Part shown: piece by piece, positions 1 to 5,735 of the stretch
Layout: every line of letters begins with the position of its first letter
Numbering within the stretch: position 1 is the first letter of the stretch
Origin: Candidatus Methanoperedens sp.
Lineage (GTDB): Archaea; Halobacteriota; Methanosarcinia; Methanosarcinales; Methanoperedenaceae
NCBI GenBank assembly: GCA_028679855.1
Contig: JAJRAP010000154.1
Span: 1-5,735, forward strand
Direction of reading: 5' to 3'
Length of the DNA: 5,735 bases
The notes under the pieces: model-generated
Told to the model about the DNA's origin: nothing
Seen by the model: the letters and a program-made list of their open reading frames with translations, nothing else
Databases searched by the model: none
Made by a program: the position numbers and the translations under genes

Positions 1-35
1 CCATCTAAAACCGCAAAGCTCTCAAACAACACAAA

Positions 36-102
36 CCCGCCCCCCATTCCACGCGCCCATGCCTCCCATGCGCAGCGCATCCCCGGGCGGCGCTGCAAAA
101 TG
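36..102. repeat. GC-rich dispersed repeat, copy 1
   Basis: The core at 46-93 (48 bases) aligns without gaps to 711-758 at 39 of 48 positions, by hand count, in the same orientation. It begins ATTCCACGCG and ends GGCGGCGC, and a C run precedes it in both copies. A 12-base string, CGCTGCAAAATG, overlaps the end of this copy at 91-102 and recurs exactly at 683-694, just before the second copy. The shifted order suggests pieces of a tandem array with a unit of roughly 75 bases. No gene is seen in bases 1-114. The repeat's nature is unknown. Confidence 0.6.
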
Positions 103-114
103 CAGATTAATGGC

Positions 115-326
115 TTAAATTTCATCGATATATTTTACAAACTTCAAGTCTTTAATTTTTAGACTTCATAAAGTATCAGGTCTGGAACAACAAGCTCAAT
201 ATCCCCTTTAAAAAAATCATCCCTTAACTTCAAGGCTCTGTCAGTGTATTCTTCTTCTGAGAACCACTTGATTACAACAGATGCATCCAGAACGAATACG
301 ATATTCACTTTCGCTGGTTTCGCCAT
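115..326 (-). pseudogene. vapC: VapC-type PIN-domain toxin, internally deleted remnant
   Basis: Reading from ATG at 326, the first 55 codons match the N-terminal half of a VapC PIN-domain ribonuclease: LDASVVIKWF with the first catalytic Asp (residue 14), an acidic EEE turn, a LRDDFFKGDIEL helix-strand region, and VPDLILYEV with the second catalytic acid (Glu54). TAA at 159-161 then ends the frame. Intact VapC proteins are about 125-140 residues, and the two C-terminal catalytic Asp residues are absent. Immediately after, in the +1 frame, bases 159-118 read KIKDLKFVKYIDEI before TAA at 115-117, which resembles a VapC C-terminal tail. The pattern suggests loss of about 65 codons plus a frame change. 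The true start may be GTG at 308, which overlaps the antitoxin stop as GTGA; from ATG the overlap is 22 bases. As it stands it should not be an active RNase. Confidence 0.75.
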
Positions 327-496
327 TTTCTGATCTCTTCAGCCCCTGACCACGCCCTGGATTTACTCCTCAATCTATCCTGAACCGAAACTGCCTTTTT
401 TATCCGGTCTTTATCCCGCAATCTGGAGCAAGCCAGTATCTCGAACCTTTTTTCAATCAATTCAAGATTGTCGAATTCTTCTTTAAATTTTTGCAT
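305..496 (-). CDS. Small VapB-like antitoxin
   Basis: This encodes 63 residues, highly charged and lysine/arginine rich, ending in a GAEEIRKWRNQRK helix of the kind found at the toxin-wrapping C-terminus of VapB-family antitoxins. The main support is position: it lies directly upstream of, and overlaps, a PIN-domain toxin gene on the same strand, the usual antitoxin-toxin order with a GTGA stop/start overlap. No clear ribbon-helix-helix or AbrB DNA-binding motif is recognisable. ATG at 496 is the only plausible start, because an in-frame TAA sits four codons upstream with no other start between. GTGAT at 500-504 matches the archaeal anti-Shine-Dalgarno end (GGTGATC) three bases before the ATG. 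Its partner toxin is broken, so it may be an orphan antitoxin or itself decaying. Confidence 0.6.
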   Translation of the reverse strand: MQKFKEEFDNLELIEKRFEILACSRLRDKDRIKKAVSVQDRLRSKSRAWSGAEEIRKWRNQRK

Positions 497-534
497 TTCA
501 TCACTTTATGATAGCAATTAGTTAGCTTTACTTT

Positions 535-548
535 TATTTAAATTAAAC
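535..548 (-). promoter_or_regulatory. Putative archaeal TATA promoter of the vapB/vapC module
   Basis: On the minus strand TTTAAATA (535-542) is preceded by GTTTAA, a weak BRE-like element. A start about 25 bases downstream would fall near 512, leaving a leader of about 16 bases that includes the GTGAT ribosome-binding site before ATG at 496. The spacing fits archaeal promoters well, but AT-rich DNA gives such matches often. Confidence 0.4.
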
Positions 549-613
549 TCATTTGTCCCAAAAAAACACAACACAATATAAGAAACCCCAGCATCCCTAC
601 CACAATCCATCCT

Positions 614-635
614 CCCGCCCCCTCCCCCTAACCCC
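614..635 (-). other. Predicted G-quadruplex motif on the minus strand (i-motif on plus)
   Basis: Read on the minus strand, the sequence has four G runs of 4, 5, 5 and 3 separated by loops TTA, A and C. This meets the classical G3+N1-7 rule with very short loops, which favour stable parallel quadruplexes. On the plus strand the C runs are at 614-616, 618-622, 624-628 and 632-635. It lies about 120 bases upstream of the antitoxin start, just upstream of its proposed promoter. Formation in vivo is not shown. Confidence 0.65.
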
Positions 636-682
636 GCGCGCCGCCCCTCTCTCCCAGACGGCAGCCTGTCCCCCCCCGACGC

Positions 683-758
683 CGCTGCAAAATGTGGAAA
701 CTGCGCCCCCATTCCACGCGTCCATGCCCTCCATACACAACTCGTCCCCCGGCGGCGC
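683..758. repeat. GC-rich dispersed repeat, copy 2
   Basis: The core at 711-758 matches 46-93 at 39 of 48 positions in direct orientation, offset by 665 bases. The 12-base string CGCTGCAAAATG at 683-694 is identical to 91-102. Most differences are transitions. A preceding stretch (about 636-682) may be a further, more decayed unit, because it also runs into the 12-base string after a C-rich end. Confidence 0.6.
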
Positions 759-842
759 GGCGCCGGACAGCCTGAATTATTTTTGCATGAAAGTGTCGCA
801 AACCGCCGTCCGCCCGATGCACGGCGTGGGTCGGAAAGAGCA

Positions 843-958
843 AAGAGAAGATGACTATTTTTTATCAATTGAGGCATCACTCTATTTGTTCTTTTCCCAC
901 CTCTACCGATCTCTTCATCTATTTCTTTCCAATCCGGTTGTCTATCCCAAGTTCCCAT
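843..958 (-). other. Doubtful N-terminal ORF fragment running into the GC-rich block
   Basis: From ATG at 958 the first 39 or so codons give a balanced, protein-like sequence (MGTWDRQPDWKEIDEEIGR, then GGKRTNRVMPQLIKN), preceded by an in-frame TAA. Past about 840 the frame enters the GC-rich region and becomes arginine/glycine low complexity until its stop at 518. It could be the start of a gene interrupted or eroded by the GC-rich sequence, or chance. I recognise no family, and the ribosome-binding site is weak. Confidence 0.2.
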
Positions 959-990
959 ATCATCAGTTCCGAATTAACTATCAACGCAAG

Positions 991-1005
991 CCTTTAATCT
1001 TAAAA
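991..1005 (+). promoter_or_regulatory. Weak TATA-like element upstream of clpB
   Basis: TTTAATCTTAAAAC lies about 25-35 bases before the clpB ATG at 1030. If used, transcription would start at or next to the ATG, giving a leaderless mRNA. That agrees with the lack of any Shine-Dalgarno match in the bases before the start. The box is a poor match to consensus. Confidence 0.3.
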
Positions 1006-1010
1006 CTCTA

Positions 1011-1028
1011 ATTACCTATATAGATTAT
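1011..1028. promoter_or_regulatory. Near-palindrome next to the clpB start, possible operator
   Basis: ATTACCTATATAGATTAT equals its reverse complement at 14 of 18 positions and contains a perfect CTATATAG palindrome at 1016-1023. It ends one base before the clpB ATG, too close to be the clpB TATA box, but well placed for a repressor overlapping the transcription start. On the minus strand it could serve as a TATA box for leftward transcription. No match to the known archaeal CTAAC-N5-GTTAG heat-shock motif is present. Confidence 0.25.
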
Positions 1029-1029
1029 T

Positions 1030-3582
1030 ATGGAATTTGATAAATTTACTTTAGAAGCACAGGAAGCTTTTGCAAGTGCTCAGAAACTTGTGATCAGCAG
1101 GAAACAACAGCAAATCGATGTTGAACATCTTCTTATTTCCATGATCAATCAAAAAGATAGTCTTGCCCTTAAAATCCTTCAAAAACTTGGGGTTAATATT
1201 GGATGGATTTTAAGCCAACTCGAAGATGAAATAAACAGATTGCCTCGTGTCGAAGGTGCTGGCGAAGGTCAAGTTTACATATCCGCAAGACTGAACCAGG
1301 TGGTTTCGGATGCATTCAATGAAATGAAAATGCTTCAGGAGGAACTATTGAATACAGATCATCTTTTGATTGCTATGGTGAATGAAAAGAACAGCTTTTC
1401 ATCAAGGCTTTTGAACGAAAATGGTGTTACCAAAGAGGAAATTTACAGGGTACTCCAGGAGCTCAAGAAATATCAGGCTCTCAAAAAATACGGTCGTGAC
1501 CTCACAGAACTCGCCTCCCGCGGCAAGCTCGATCCCGTAATAGGCAGGGACATCGAGATACGCAGGGTGCTTCAGGTGCTCTCGCGGCGAACCAAGAATA
1601 ACCCTGTGCTGATTGGTGAGCCCGGTGTCGGCAAAACTGCAATAGCAGAAGGACTGGCGCTACGCATATTCATGGGGGACGTGCCTGAGCCCATCAAGGA
1701 TAAAAAAGTTGTGGCACTTGACATGGGAGCACTTGTTGCTGGTACAAAATTCAGGGGTGAATTCGAGGAGCGTCTCAAAGCCGTGATAAAAGAAGTACAG
1801 GATTCAGAAGGGGAAATCATACTTTTCATCGACGAATTGCACACTCTTGTGGGTGCAGGAGCAGCAGAAGGGGCTATAGATGCCTCCAATCTCCTGAAGC
1901 CTGCTCTTGCGCGCGGAGACCTGCGCTGCGTTGGTGCGACAACCCTTAACGAGTACCGCAAACACATCGAGAAGGATGCTGCGTTGGAGCGGCGGTTTCA
2001 GCCCGTGCTTGTGGGAGAACCAACTGTGGACGAGACGATTTCCATTCTGCGCGGCCTGAAGGAAAAATACGAAGTACATCATGGAGTTCGCATTCAGGAC
2101 GCTGCGATTATCGCAGCCGCTGTACTCTCTCACCGCTACATAACAGACAGGTTCCTTCCCGACAAGGCGATTGACCTGATCGACGAGGCAGCATCAAAGC
2201 TCAGGATGGAGATAGATAGCATGCCGGCGGAGCTTGATGACATAGTGAGGAAGATAAGGCAGCTTGAGATAGAAAAGCAGGCTGTGAAAAAAGAAAAGGA
2301 CGAATACTCAAGAGAACGCCTGGAAAAGATCGATAAAGAACTCTCTGACCTGAAAGAGAAAAGCAGCTCTATGAAGACCCACTGGCAGCTTGAAAAAGAT
2401 GCTATCCAGAAGATACGCCGGATAAAAGGAGATATAGAAAAAACTCGCATGGACTCGGAAAAAGCCGAACTTGAAGGCGATCTTGAAAAGGCGTCAGAAT
2501 TAAGGTATGGCGTATTGATAAACCTCCAGAAGCAGATAGATGAAGAAAATAAGAAACTCATTGAACTCCAGAAAGACCAGAAGATGCTCAAGGAAGAAGT
2601 GGACGAGGAAGATATCGCGGAAGTGGTGTCAAGATGGACTCACATCCCTGTGAGCAGGATGCTGGAGGGGGAGATGCAAAAGCTCGTGCACATGGAAGAG
2701 CGGATAAAACAACGCTTGGTTGGGCAGGATGAAGCTGTTGTTGCAGTTGCGAACGCTGTCAGGCGCGGGCGCGCAGGGATATCAGACCCGAAGCGACCGA
2801 TCGGTTCGTTCATGTTCCTGGGACCAACGGGCGTTGGGAAGACCGAGCTTGGGCGCGCCCTTGCGGAGTTCCTCTTCGACGACGAGACGGCGATGATACG
2901 CCTTGACATGAGCGAGTACATGGAAAAACACACGGTATCAAGGCTCATAGGCGCTCCGCCAGGTTATGTGGGCTATGAGGAAGGCGGGCAGCTCACAGAA
3001 GCAGTGAGGCGGCGCCCTTATGCTGTCATCCTGTTCGATGAGATCGAGAAAGCGCATCCAGATGTATTCAACCTTCTTCTCCAGATACTCGACGACGGAA
3101 GGCTCACTGACGGTCACGGGCGCACTGTGGATTTCAAGAATACCGTGATAATAATGACCTCTAATATCGGGAGCCAGTGGATATTTGAGCTTGGTGATAA
3201 AGAAGAAGAGATGAGGGAAAGAGTTTTAGAGATCGTACACCAGAATTTTAAGCCCGAATTCCTGAACAGGCTTGATGAGATAATCATCTTCCACTCGCTT
3301 AAACTTCCGGAGATAATGAAGATCGTGGATATACAGTTCGGGATACTGGGCAAGCGTCTTTCTGAACGTAAAATAACCATTTCACTCACACAGAAAGCCA
3401 GGGACTTCGTTGCAAAGGCAGGTTACGATCCGCTATACGGGGCGCGACCGATCAAGCGTACGATACAGCACAGGATACTTGACCCCCTGGCGATGAAAAT
3501 ATTGAATAAGGAATTCACTGAAGGAGATACTGTTGAGATCGATGTGAAGAAGGATGAAATAACGTTCAAGAAAATGAACTGA
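1030..3582 (+). CDS. clpB: ATP-dependent protein disaggregase ClpB (Hsp104 family)
   Basis: This is an 850-residue AAA+ chaperone, close to the usual 850-870, expected to act as a cytoplasmic hexamer that threads aggregated proteins through its pore, normally with DnaK/DnaJ. Order: N domain with two Clp-N repeats (about 5-145); AAA1 with Walker A GEPGVGKT (196-203), Walker B IIILF-type strand ending in D268-E269, pore loop KFRGEFE (Phe241 where E. coli has Tyr), sensor-1 region GATTLNEY and Arg fingers R321-R322; middle-domain coiled coil (about 395-530) with the conserved LRYG tyrosine (Y493), which marks ClpB rather than ClpA or ClpC; AAA2 with Walker A GPTGVGKT (598-605), D670-E671, pore loop GYVGYE (645-650), Arg finger R747 and sensor-2 GAR (R806); then the D2-small domain. 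All catalytic residues are present. ATG at 1030 gives a normal N-terminus; the next Met would cut into the N domain. There is no Shine-Dalgarno. GC rises sharply after the N domain. clpB is patchy in archaea and probably of bacterial ancestry. Confidence 0.97.
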   Translation: MEFDKFTLEAQEAFASAQKLVISRKQQQIDVEHLLISMINQKDSLALKILQKLGVNIGWILSQLEDEINRLPRVEGAGEGQVYISARLNQVVSDAFNEMKMLQEELLNTDHLLIAMVNEKNSFSSRLLNENGVTKEEIYRVLQELKKYQALKKYGRDLTELASRGKLDPVIGRDIEIRRVLQVLSRRTKNNPVLIGEPGVGKTAIAEGLALRIFMGDVPEPIKDKKVVALDMGALVAGTKFRGEFEERLKAVIKEVQDSEGEIILFIDELHTLVGAGAAEGAIDASNLLKPALARGDLRCVGATTLNEYRKHIEKDAALERRFQPVLVGEPTVDETISILRGLKEKYEVHHGVRIQDAAIIAAAVLSHRYITDRFLPDKAIDLIDEAASKLRMEIDSMPAELDDIVRKIRQLEIEKQAVKKEKDEYSRERLEKIDKELSDLKEKSSSMKTHWQLEKDAIQKIRRIKGDIEKTRMDSEKAELEGDLEKASELRYGVLINLQKQIDEENKKLIELQKDQKMLKEEVDEEDIAEVVSRWTHIPVSRMLEGEMQKLVHMEERIKQRLVGQDEAVVAVANAVRRGRAGISDPKRPIGSFMFLGPTGVGKTELGRALAEFLFDDETAMIRLDMSEYMEKHTVSRLIGAPPGYVGYEEGGQLTEAVRRRPYAVILFDEIEKAHPDVFNLLLQILDDGRLTDGHGRTVDFKNTVIIMTSNIGSQWIFELGDKEEEMRERVLEIVHQNFKPEFLNRLDEIIIFHSLKLPEIMKIVDIQFGILGKRLSERKITISLTQKARDFVAKAGYDPLYGARPIKRTIQHRILDPLAMKILNKEFTEGDTVEIDVKKDEITFKKMN

Positions 3583-3593
3583 AATGGCAGTTA
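3581..3593 (-). repeat. 13-base motif after the pgk stop
   Basis: GAAATGGCAGTTA (plus-strand reading) matches 4871-4883 at 12 of 13 bases. In both places the minus-strand reading starts in or at a stop codon (TAACTGC, A or C, then ATTTC). It is a possible shared 3'-end or termination signal, or a small duplicated piece. Confidence 0.4.
3583..3593. other. 11-base convergent junction between clpB and pgk
   Basis: The clpB TGA (3580-3582) and the pgk TAA (3594-3596) face each other with 11 bases between; a second in-frame TAA for pgk lies at 3591-3593. There is no hairpin or poly-T tract in the gap, so the transcripts probably overlap at their 3' ends and termination must occur inside the opposing gene. 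Confidence 0.7.
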
Positions 3594-4814
3594 TTATTGC
3601 CTGAACTTAGTTGCAGCCTCCTTCAAAGCCTCGATCCCGGGCAGTTTTTCACCTGCAAGGAAATCGATACAGGCTCCACCGCCCGTGCTCACATGGGAGA
3701 ACTTGTTCGAAACGCCAAGCTGTTCTGCTGCTGCTGCGATATGCCCACCACCAACGACCGAAAAACCTGATTTAATTCCTGCTTTTATCAGTTCGTTGGT
3801 GCCCAGTGCAAAGGTCTCATTTTCAAAAACACCCGCAGGTCCGTTCATTACAACCGTCTTTGCACTGCTTATCTCGCGAGAGAAATTCACCATGGTCTCG
3901 ATACCGATATCATGGATAGGAAGCTCAGTGTTCAGGTTGCTGACCTTTTCTTCCTCACGCTCGTCGTTATTATTCAGCGCTACATCAACGGGTAATCCGA
4001 TGTTTTTCTTGAAGCGTTTAAGGAGGTCGCGGGCAATATCTATTTGATCGAGATATCCCTGCTTTTCAATAAAGTTCAAATTGGCCCTTCCAATATTTGC
4101 GCCAGATGCTGAAAGGAAAACGTTCGCGACAACTCCTGTGACAAGTACCCTGTCCACGCAGCCCCGCTCGAGTACGTTTTTTGTGACCTTGATGGAATCA
4201 TCCACTTTTGCGCCGCCAAGCACGTAAATGCATGGGCGTTCAGAGCAAGACAGTCCCCTGGAAAGGGAATCTATCTCTTTTTCCATCACCCTTCCTGCGA
4301 TGCTCGGAAGCACATATGTGAAGCCTGTTACAGACAGGTGAGACCTGTGTGATACGGAGAAGGCATCGTTCAAGAAGATGTCGCACACTGGTGTGAGGCG
4401 CTTTACCATATGGGTCATGATGTGTTCTTTCGGAGTGCGCTCAAGCGACTCCTCAGAGTAGAAACGGGTATTCTCAAGCATGATGATTTCCCCTTCATTC
4501 ATATTTTTAATGGAATCAATGGCATGCGAACCAAATATATCGTCGATATAATCCACGTTCAGGCGCGATAATTTTGAAAGCAATCTTGCATGCGGTTCCA
4601 TAGTGGTGAAATCACTTTTTCCGGGGCGACTCTGGTGGGATAAGATGACAACTCTGGAATCTTCAAGTTCCTTTAAGGTCATGAGGTGGCTTTTGAACCT
4701 GCTGTAGTCAAGGATTATTCCTTTCGGGTCCATTGGAGAATTCAGGTCAAGCCTGCATAGAATCGTCTTTCCTTTTACATTGATATCGTCGATGGTGAGA
4801 TAGTCCCGGATCAT
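3594..4814 (-). CDS. pgk: Phosphoglycerate kinase, archaeal type
   Basis: This 406-residue enzyme interconverts 1,3-bisphosphoglycerate + ADP and 3-phosphoglycerate + ATP in the cytoplasm. In a methanogen-like archaeon it would mostly run toward gluconeogenesis. The N lobe (about 1-180) shows the phosphoglycerate-binding set: RLDLNSP (21-27), SHQSRPG (59-65), LENTRF (113-118) and NDAFSVSHRSHLS (149-161). The C lobe holds the nucleotide-binding set: VLGGAKVDDSIKV (198-210), MNGPAGVFEN (323-332), VVGGGHIAAA (353-362) and STGGGACIDFLAG (376-388). The GGGH form in place of the bacterial GGGD, and VDDS after GGAK, fit archaeal PGKs. The length is normal for the family. ATG at 4814 precedes the first conserved strand by a sensible distance, and with no Shine-Dalgarno the mRNA is probably nearly leaderless from the promoter just upstream. 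The gene ends in two consecutive TAA codons and faces clpB. Confidence 0.97.
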   Translation of the reverse strand: MIRDYLTIDDINVKGKTILCRLDLNSPMDPKGIILDYSRFKSHLMTLKELEDSRVVILSHQSRPGKSDFTTMEPHARLLSKLSRLNVDYIDDIFGSHAIDSIKNMNEGEIIMLENTRFYSEESLERTPKEHIMTHMVKRLTPVCDIFLNDAFSVSHRSHLSVTGFTYVLPSIAGRVMEKEIDSLSRGLSCSERPCIYVLGGAKVDDSIKVTKNVLERGCVDRVLVTGVVANVFLSASGANIGRANLNFIEKQGYLDQIDIARDLLKRFKKNIGLPVDVALNNNDEREEEKVSNLNTELPIHDIGIETMVNFSREISSAKTVVMNGPAGVFENETFALGTNELIKAGIKSGFSVVGGGHIAAAAEQLGVSNKFSHVSTGGGACIDFLAGEKLPGIEALKEAATKFRQ

Positions 4815-4844
4815 ATAGAGTTGGTTTAATTCTAAGAAGATGGC

Positions 4845-4858
4845 TATATAAATTTCTG
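4845..4858 (-). promoter_or_regulatory. Archaeal BRE/TATA promoter of pgk
   Basis: On the minus strand CAGAAA (4853-4858, BRE-like) runs into TTTATATA (4845-4852), a strong archaeal TATA box. Its centre is about 34 bases from the pgk ATG at 4814, so transcription should start near 4822 with a leader of roughly 8 bases. This fits the absence of a Shine-Dalgarno sequence and suggests pgk can be transcribed independently of the upstream hydrolase gene. Confidence 0.7.
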
Positions 4859-4883
4859 AAATTACAGTTTGAAATTGCAGTTA
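4858..4883 (-). repeat. Tandem 13-base repeat between the hydrolase gene and pgk
   Basis: GAAATTACAGTTT (4858-4870) and GAAATTGCAGTTA (4871-4883) are adjacent direct copies, 11 of 13 identical. The second overlaps the hydrolase TAA stop (4881-4883), and the first abuts the pgk BRE/TATA. A third copy lies after the pgk stop (3581-3593). It may be an operator, a termination element or local slippage. Confidence 0.5.
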
Positions 4884-5720
4884 TAAAATGATCTCCACAC
4901 CGTACACCTTTTCCGGGTTTTCCTTATGTATCTTCCAGAAAACATCTTCGCCCCATTCAGGAATAAGTTGTTTTGTCCTCTTTGGCACGGTTTTCGGTCC
5001 GAGTACAGAACCCGGTCTTTTTAGATCGTCGATGTAATCTGTTTCCATCATGAAGCGCGAACCTTCAGAAAGGGCTTTTTCAATGGCATCCTCGCCAGCC
5101 AGGACGCTCGGAAAAATGCCTGTCTTTTCGCATATGTTGACCATAGGGGGCGAAAAATGTTTGATTACTTTTTCAGGAGCTAATCCGGTATCCCTGGCGA
5201 TCCCAACAATTTCCATGAGCCCTTCTTCCGTGGAGCTTTCGGTATGAAGCTGTACCGCGCAGCCAGCATCCCTCGCAAGCTCAAAACTGCGGTGCATGAT
5301 GTCGTTAGAAGTCTCCCATATTTTAGGTTCTACAGGGTAATGGGGGCGCCCAGACTTTAGACCCACAGCAAGCCCTTTATCAACATATTCGCGCGCTATT
5401 TCAAGCCCCCCCTTCATTATCTCAACGGCGCGCGCAAGACCAAGGCGCCCGTAGTATTTTGTAAGCTCGGCAGGATGCACGCCAAGCACCACGAATACTT
5501 TAACTTTCTCTGCTTCCTCTGCGCGGCGCGCTATTTTGAGGATTTTATCGAACACTTTCCTGTAATCATCGGGTGCGTTTATTTCGATGCCAAGAGACCA
5601 GGGGGGGAGCGATACCAGGACAATGTGTGTGCCTCCGGCGCGGGCGAATTCGCGGACGGCTTCGAGGCAGCGCCCGGAGGGGTTGAGGTGCATGTGGTTG
5701 TCGATGATGGGGGGTGTCAT
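4881..5720 (-). CDS. TatD-like metal-dependent hydrolase, archaeal COG1099-type
   Basis: This 279-residue protein has the amidohydrolase/TatD TIM-barrel pattern and is expected to be cytoplasmic; no signal peptide or membrane segment is seen. Metal-ligand candidates follow the family order: HMH (His9, His11) at the end of strand 1; GVHPAE (His82); GLKSGRPHY with Lys122 at the strand-4 position; QLHTES (His159); KHFS (His188); and METDY (Asp228). Bacterial TatD DNases have Glu (GEIGLD) at strand 4; here it is Lys, as in the archaeal branch. The substrate is unknown; nuclease, phosphotriesterase or amidohydrolase activity are all possible. ATG at 5720 places the HxH motif nine residues in, as is usual, and GGGAG lies about 10 bases upstream at the window edge. 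It shares a strand with pgk, 66 bases apart, but pgk has its own promoter, so a functional link is not implied. Confidence 0.85.
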   Translation of the reverse strand: MTPPIIDNHMHLNPSGRCLEAVREFARAGGTHIVLVSLPPWSLGIEINAPDDYRKVFDKILKIARRAEEAEKVKVFVVLGVHPAELTKYYGRLGLARAVEIMKGGLEIAREYVDKGLAVGLKSGRPHYPVEPKIWETSNDIMHRSFELARDAGCAVQLHTESSTEEGLMEIVGIARDTGLAPEKVIKHFSPPMVNICEKTGIFPSVLAGEDAIEKALSEGSRFMMETDYIDDLKRPGSVLGPKTVPKRTKQLIPEWGEDVFWKIHKENPEKVYGVEIIL

Positions 5721-5735
5721 GGTGACTTTACTCCC

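Larger units (their letters stand above)
497..1029. other. Gene-poor accessory spacer between vapB and clpB
   Basis: This 533-base stretch has no gene I trust. From the left it holds the likely vapB promoter, a C-rich tract (about 608-680, including eight C at 670-677), a GC-rich repeat copy (683-758), a GC-rich shoulder to about 830, then ordinary AT-rich sequence to clpB. Long open frames on both strands cross the GC-rich part, but they have proline/arginine/glycine-heavy low-complexity translations, as expected when GC-rich skewed DNA lacks stop codons. Only the start of the minus-strand frame at 843-958 looks protein-like. Confidence 0.6.

Noticed and set aside
46..758. Conserved peptide AAPPGDxLxMxGMxAWNGG in one minus-strand frame of both GC-rich repeat copies
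   Set aside because: The nine differences fall at codon positions 1, 2 and 3 as 2, 3 and 4, so there is no clear third-position bias. Stop codons lie close upstream in both copies. Similarity at DNA level explains the shared peptide.
36..758. CRISPR array or transposon end repeats
   Set aside because: The two repeat copies are 81% identical, 665 bases apart and direct, not regularly spaced or inverted. No transposase or cas gene and no target-site duplication are seen.
518..958. Long minus-strand open frame of 146 codons
   Set aside because: Beyond its first 39 or so codons it crosses the GC-rich skewed block and translates to arginine/glycine-rich low complexity. This is expected from absence of stop codons, not from coding.
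553..1011. Plus-strand open frame of 152 codons ahead of clpB
   Set aside because: It has a proline/serine/histidine low-complexity translation, no family resemblance and no ribosome-binding site. It overlaps repeat and promoter sequence.
1572..3389. Several minus-strand open frames inside clpB
   Set aside because: They are antisense shadows of a complete, highly conserved clpB gene, with serine-rich translations typical of the reverse strand.
3685..4047. Plus-strand open frame of 120 codons inside pgk
   Set aside because: It is an antisense shadow of pgk, which has all its conserved motifs.
5050..5247. Plus-strand open frame of 65 codons inside the hydrolase gene
   Set aside because: It is an antisense shadow with no independent start signal.

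Overview
The window looks archaeal, most likely a methanogen-related euryarchaeote (Methanosarcinales or the ANME-2d/Methanoperedens group). The lineage is an inference. It rests on an archaeal-type phosphoglycerate kinase, an archaeal-type TatD-like metal hydrolase (COG1099-like), TATA-box promoters with short or absent leaders, and a VapBC-type toxin-antitoxin remnant. No rRNA, tRNA, CRISPR array or intact mobile element is visible.

Layout. Bases 1-114 hold a GC-rich repeat copy and no gene. Bases 115-496 (minus strand) hold an AT-rich toxin-antitoxin module: a small VapB-like antitoxin, then a PIN-domain VapC toxin that has lost its middle and is a pseudogene. Bases 497-1029 contain no gene I trust: a likely vapB promoter, a strongly C-rich tract with a canonical G-quadruplex motif on the minus strand, a second copy of the GC-rich repeat, a doubtful minus-strand ORF start (843-958) and the clpB upstream region. 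Bases 1030-3582 (plus) encode a full-length ClpB/Hsp104 disaggregase with both AAA+ modules and the middle coiled coil. Bases 3594-4814 (minus) encode phosphoglycerate kinase, converging on clpB with an 11-base gap. Bases 4881-5720 (minus) encode the TatD-like hydrolase, 66 bases upstream of pgk on the same strand.

The genes do not form one evident pathway. ClpB is a stress chaperone; PGK serves glycolysis/gluconeogenesis; the hydrolase has no assigned substrate. The hydrolase and pgk could be partly co-transcribed, but pgk has its own promoter. The most interesting features are the accessory island at 1-1000 (a decayed toxin-antitoxin module between diverged GC-rich direct repeats), the abrupt base-composition change inside clpB at the N-domain/AAA1 boundary, and a 13-base motif repeated after the stop codons of both minus-strand genes. 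I found no convincing new multi-gene system.
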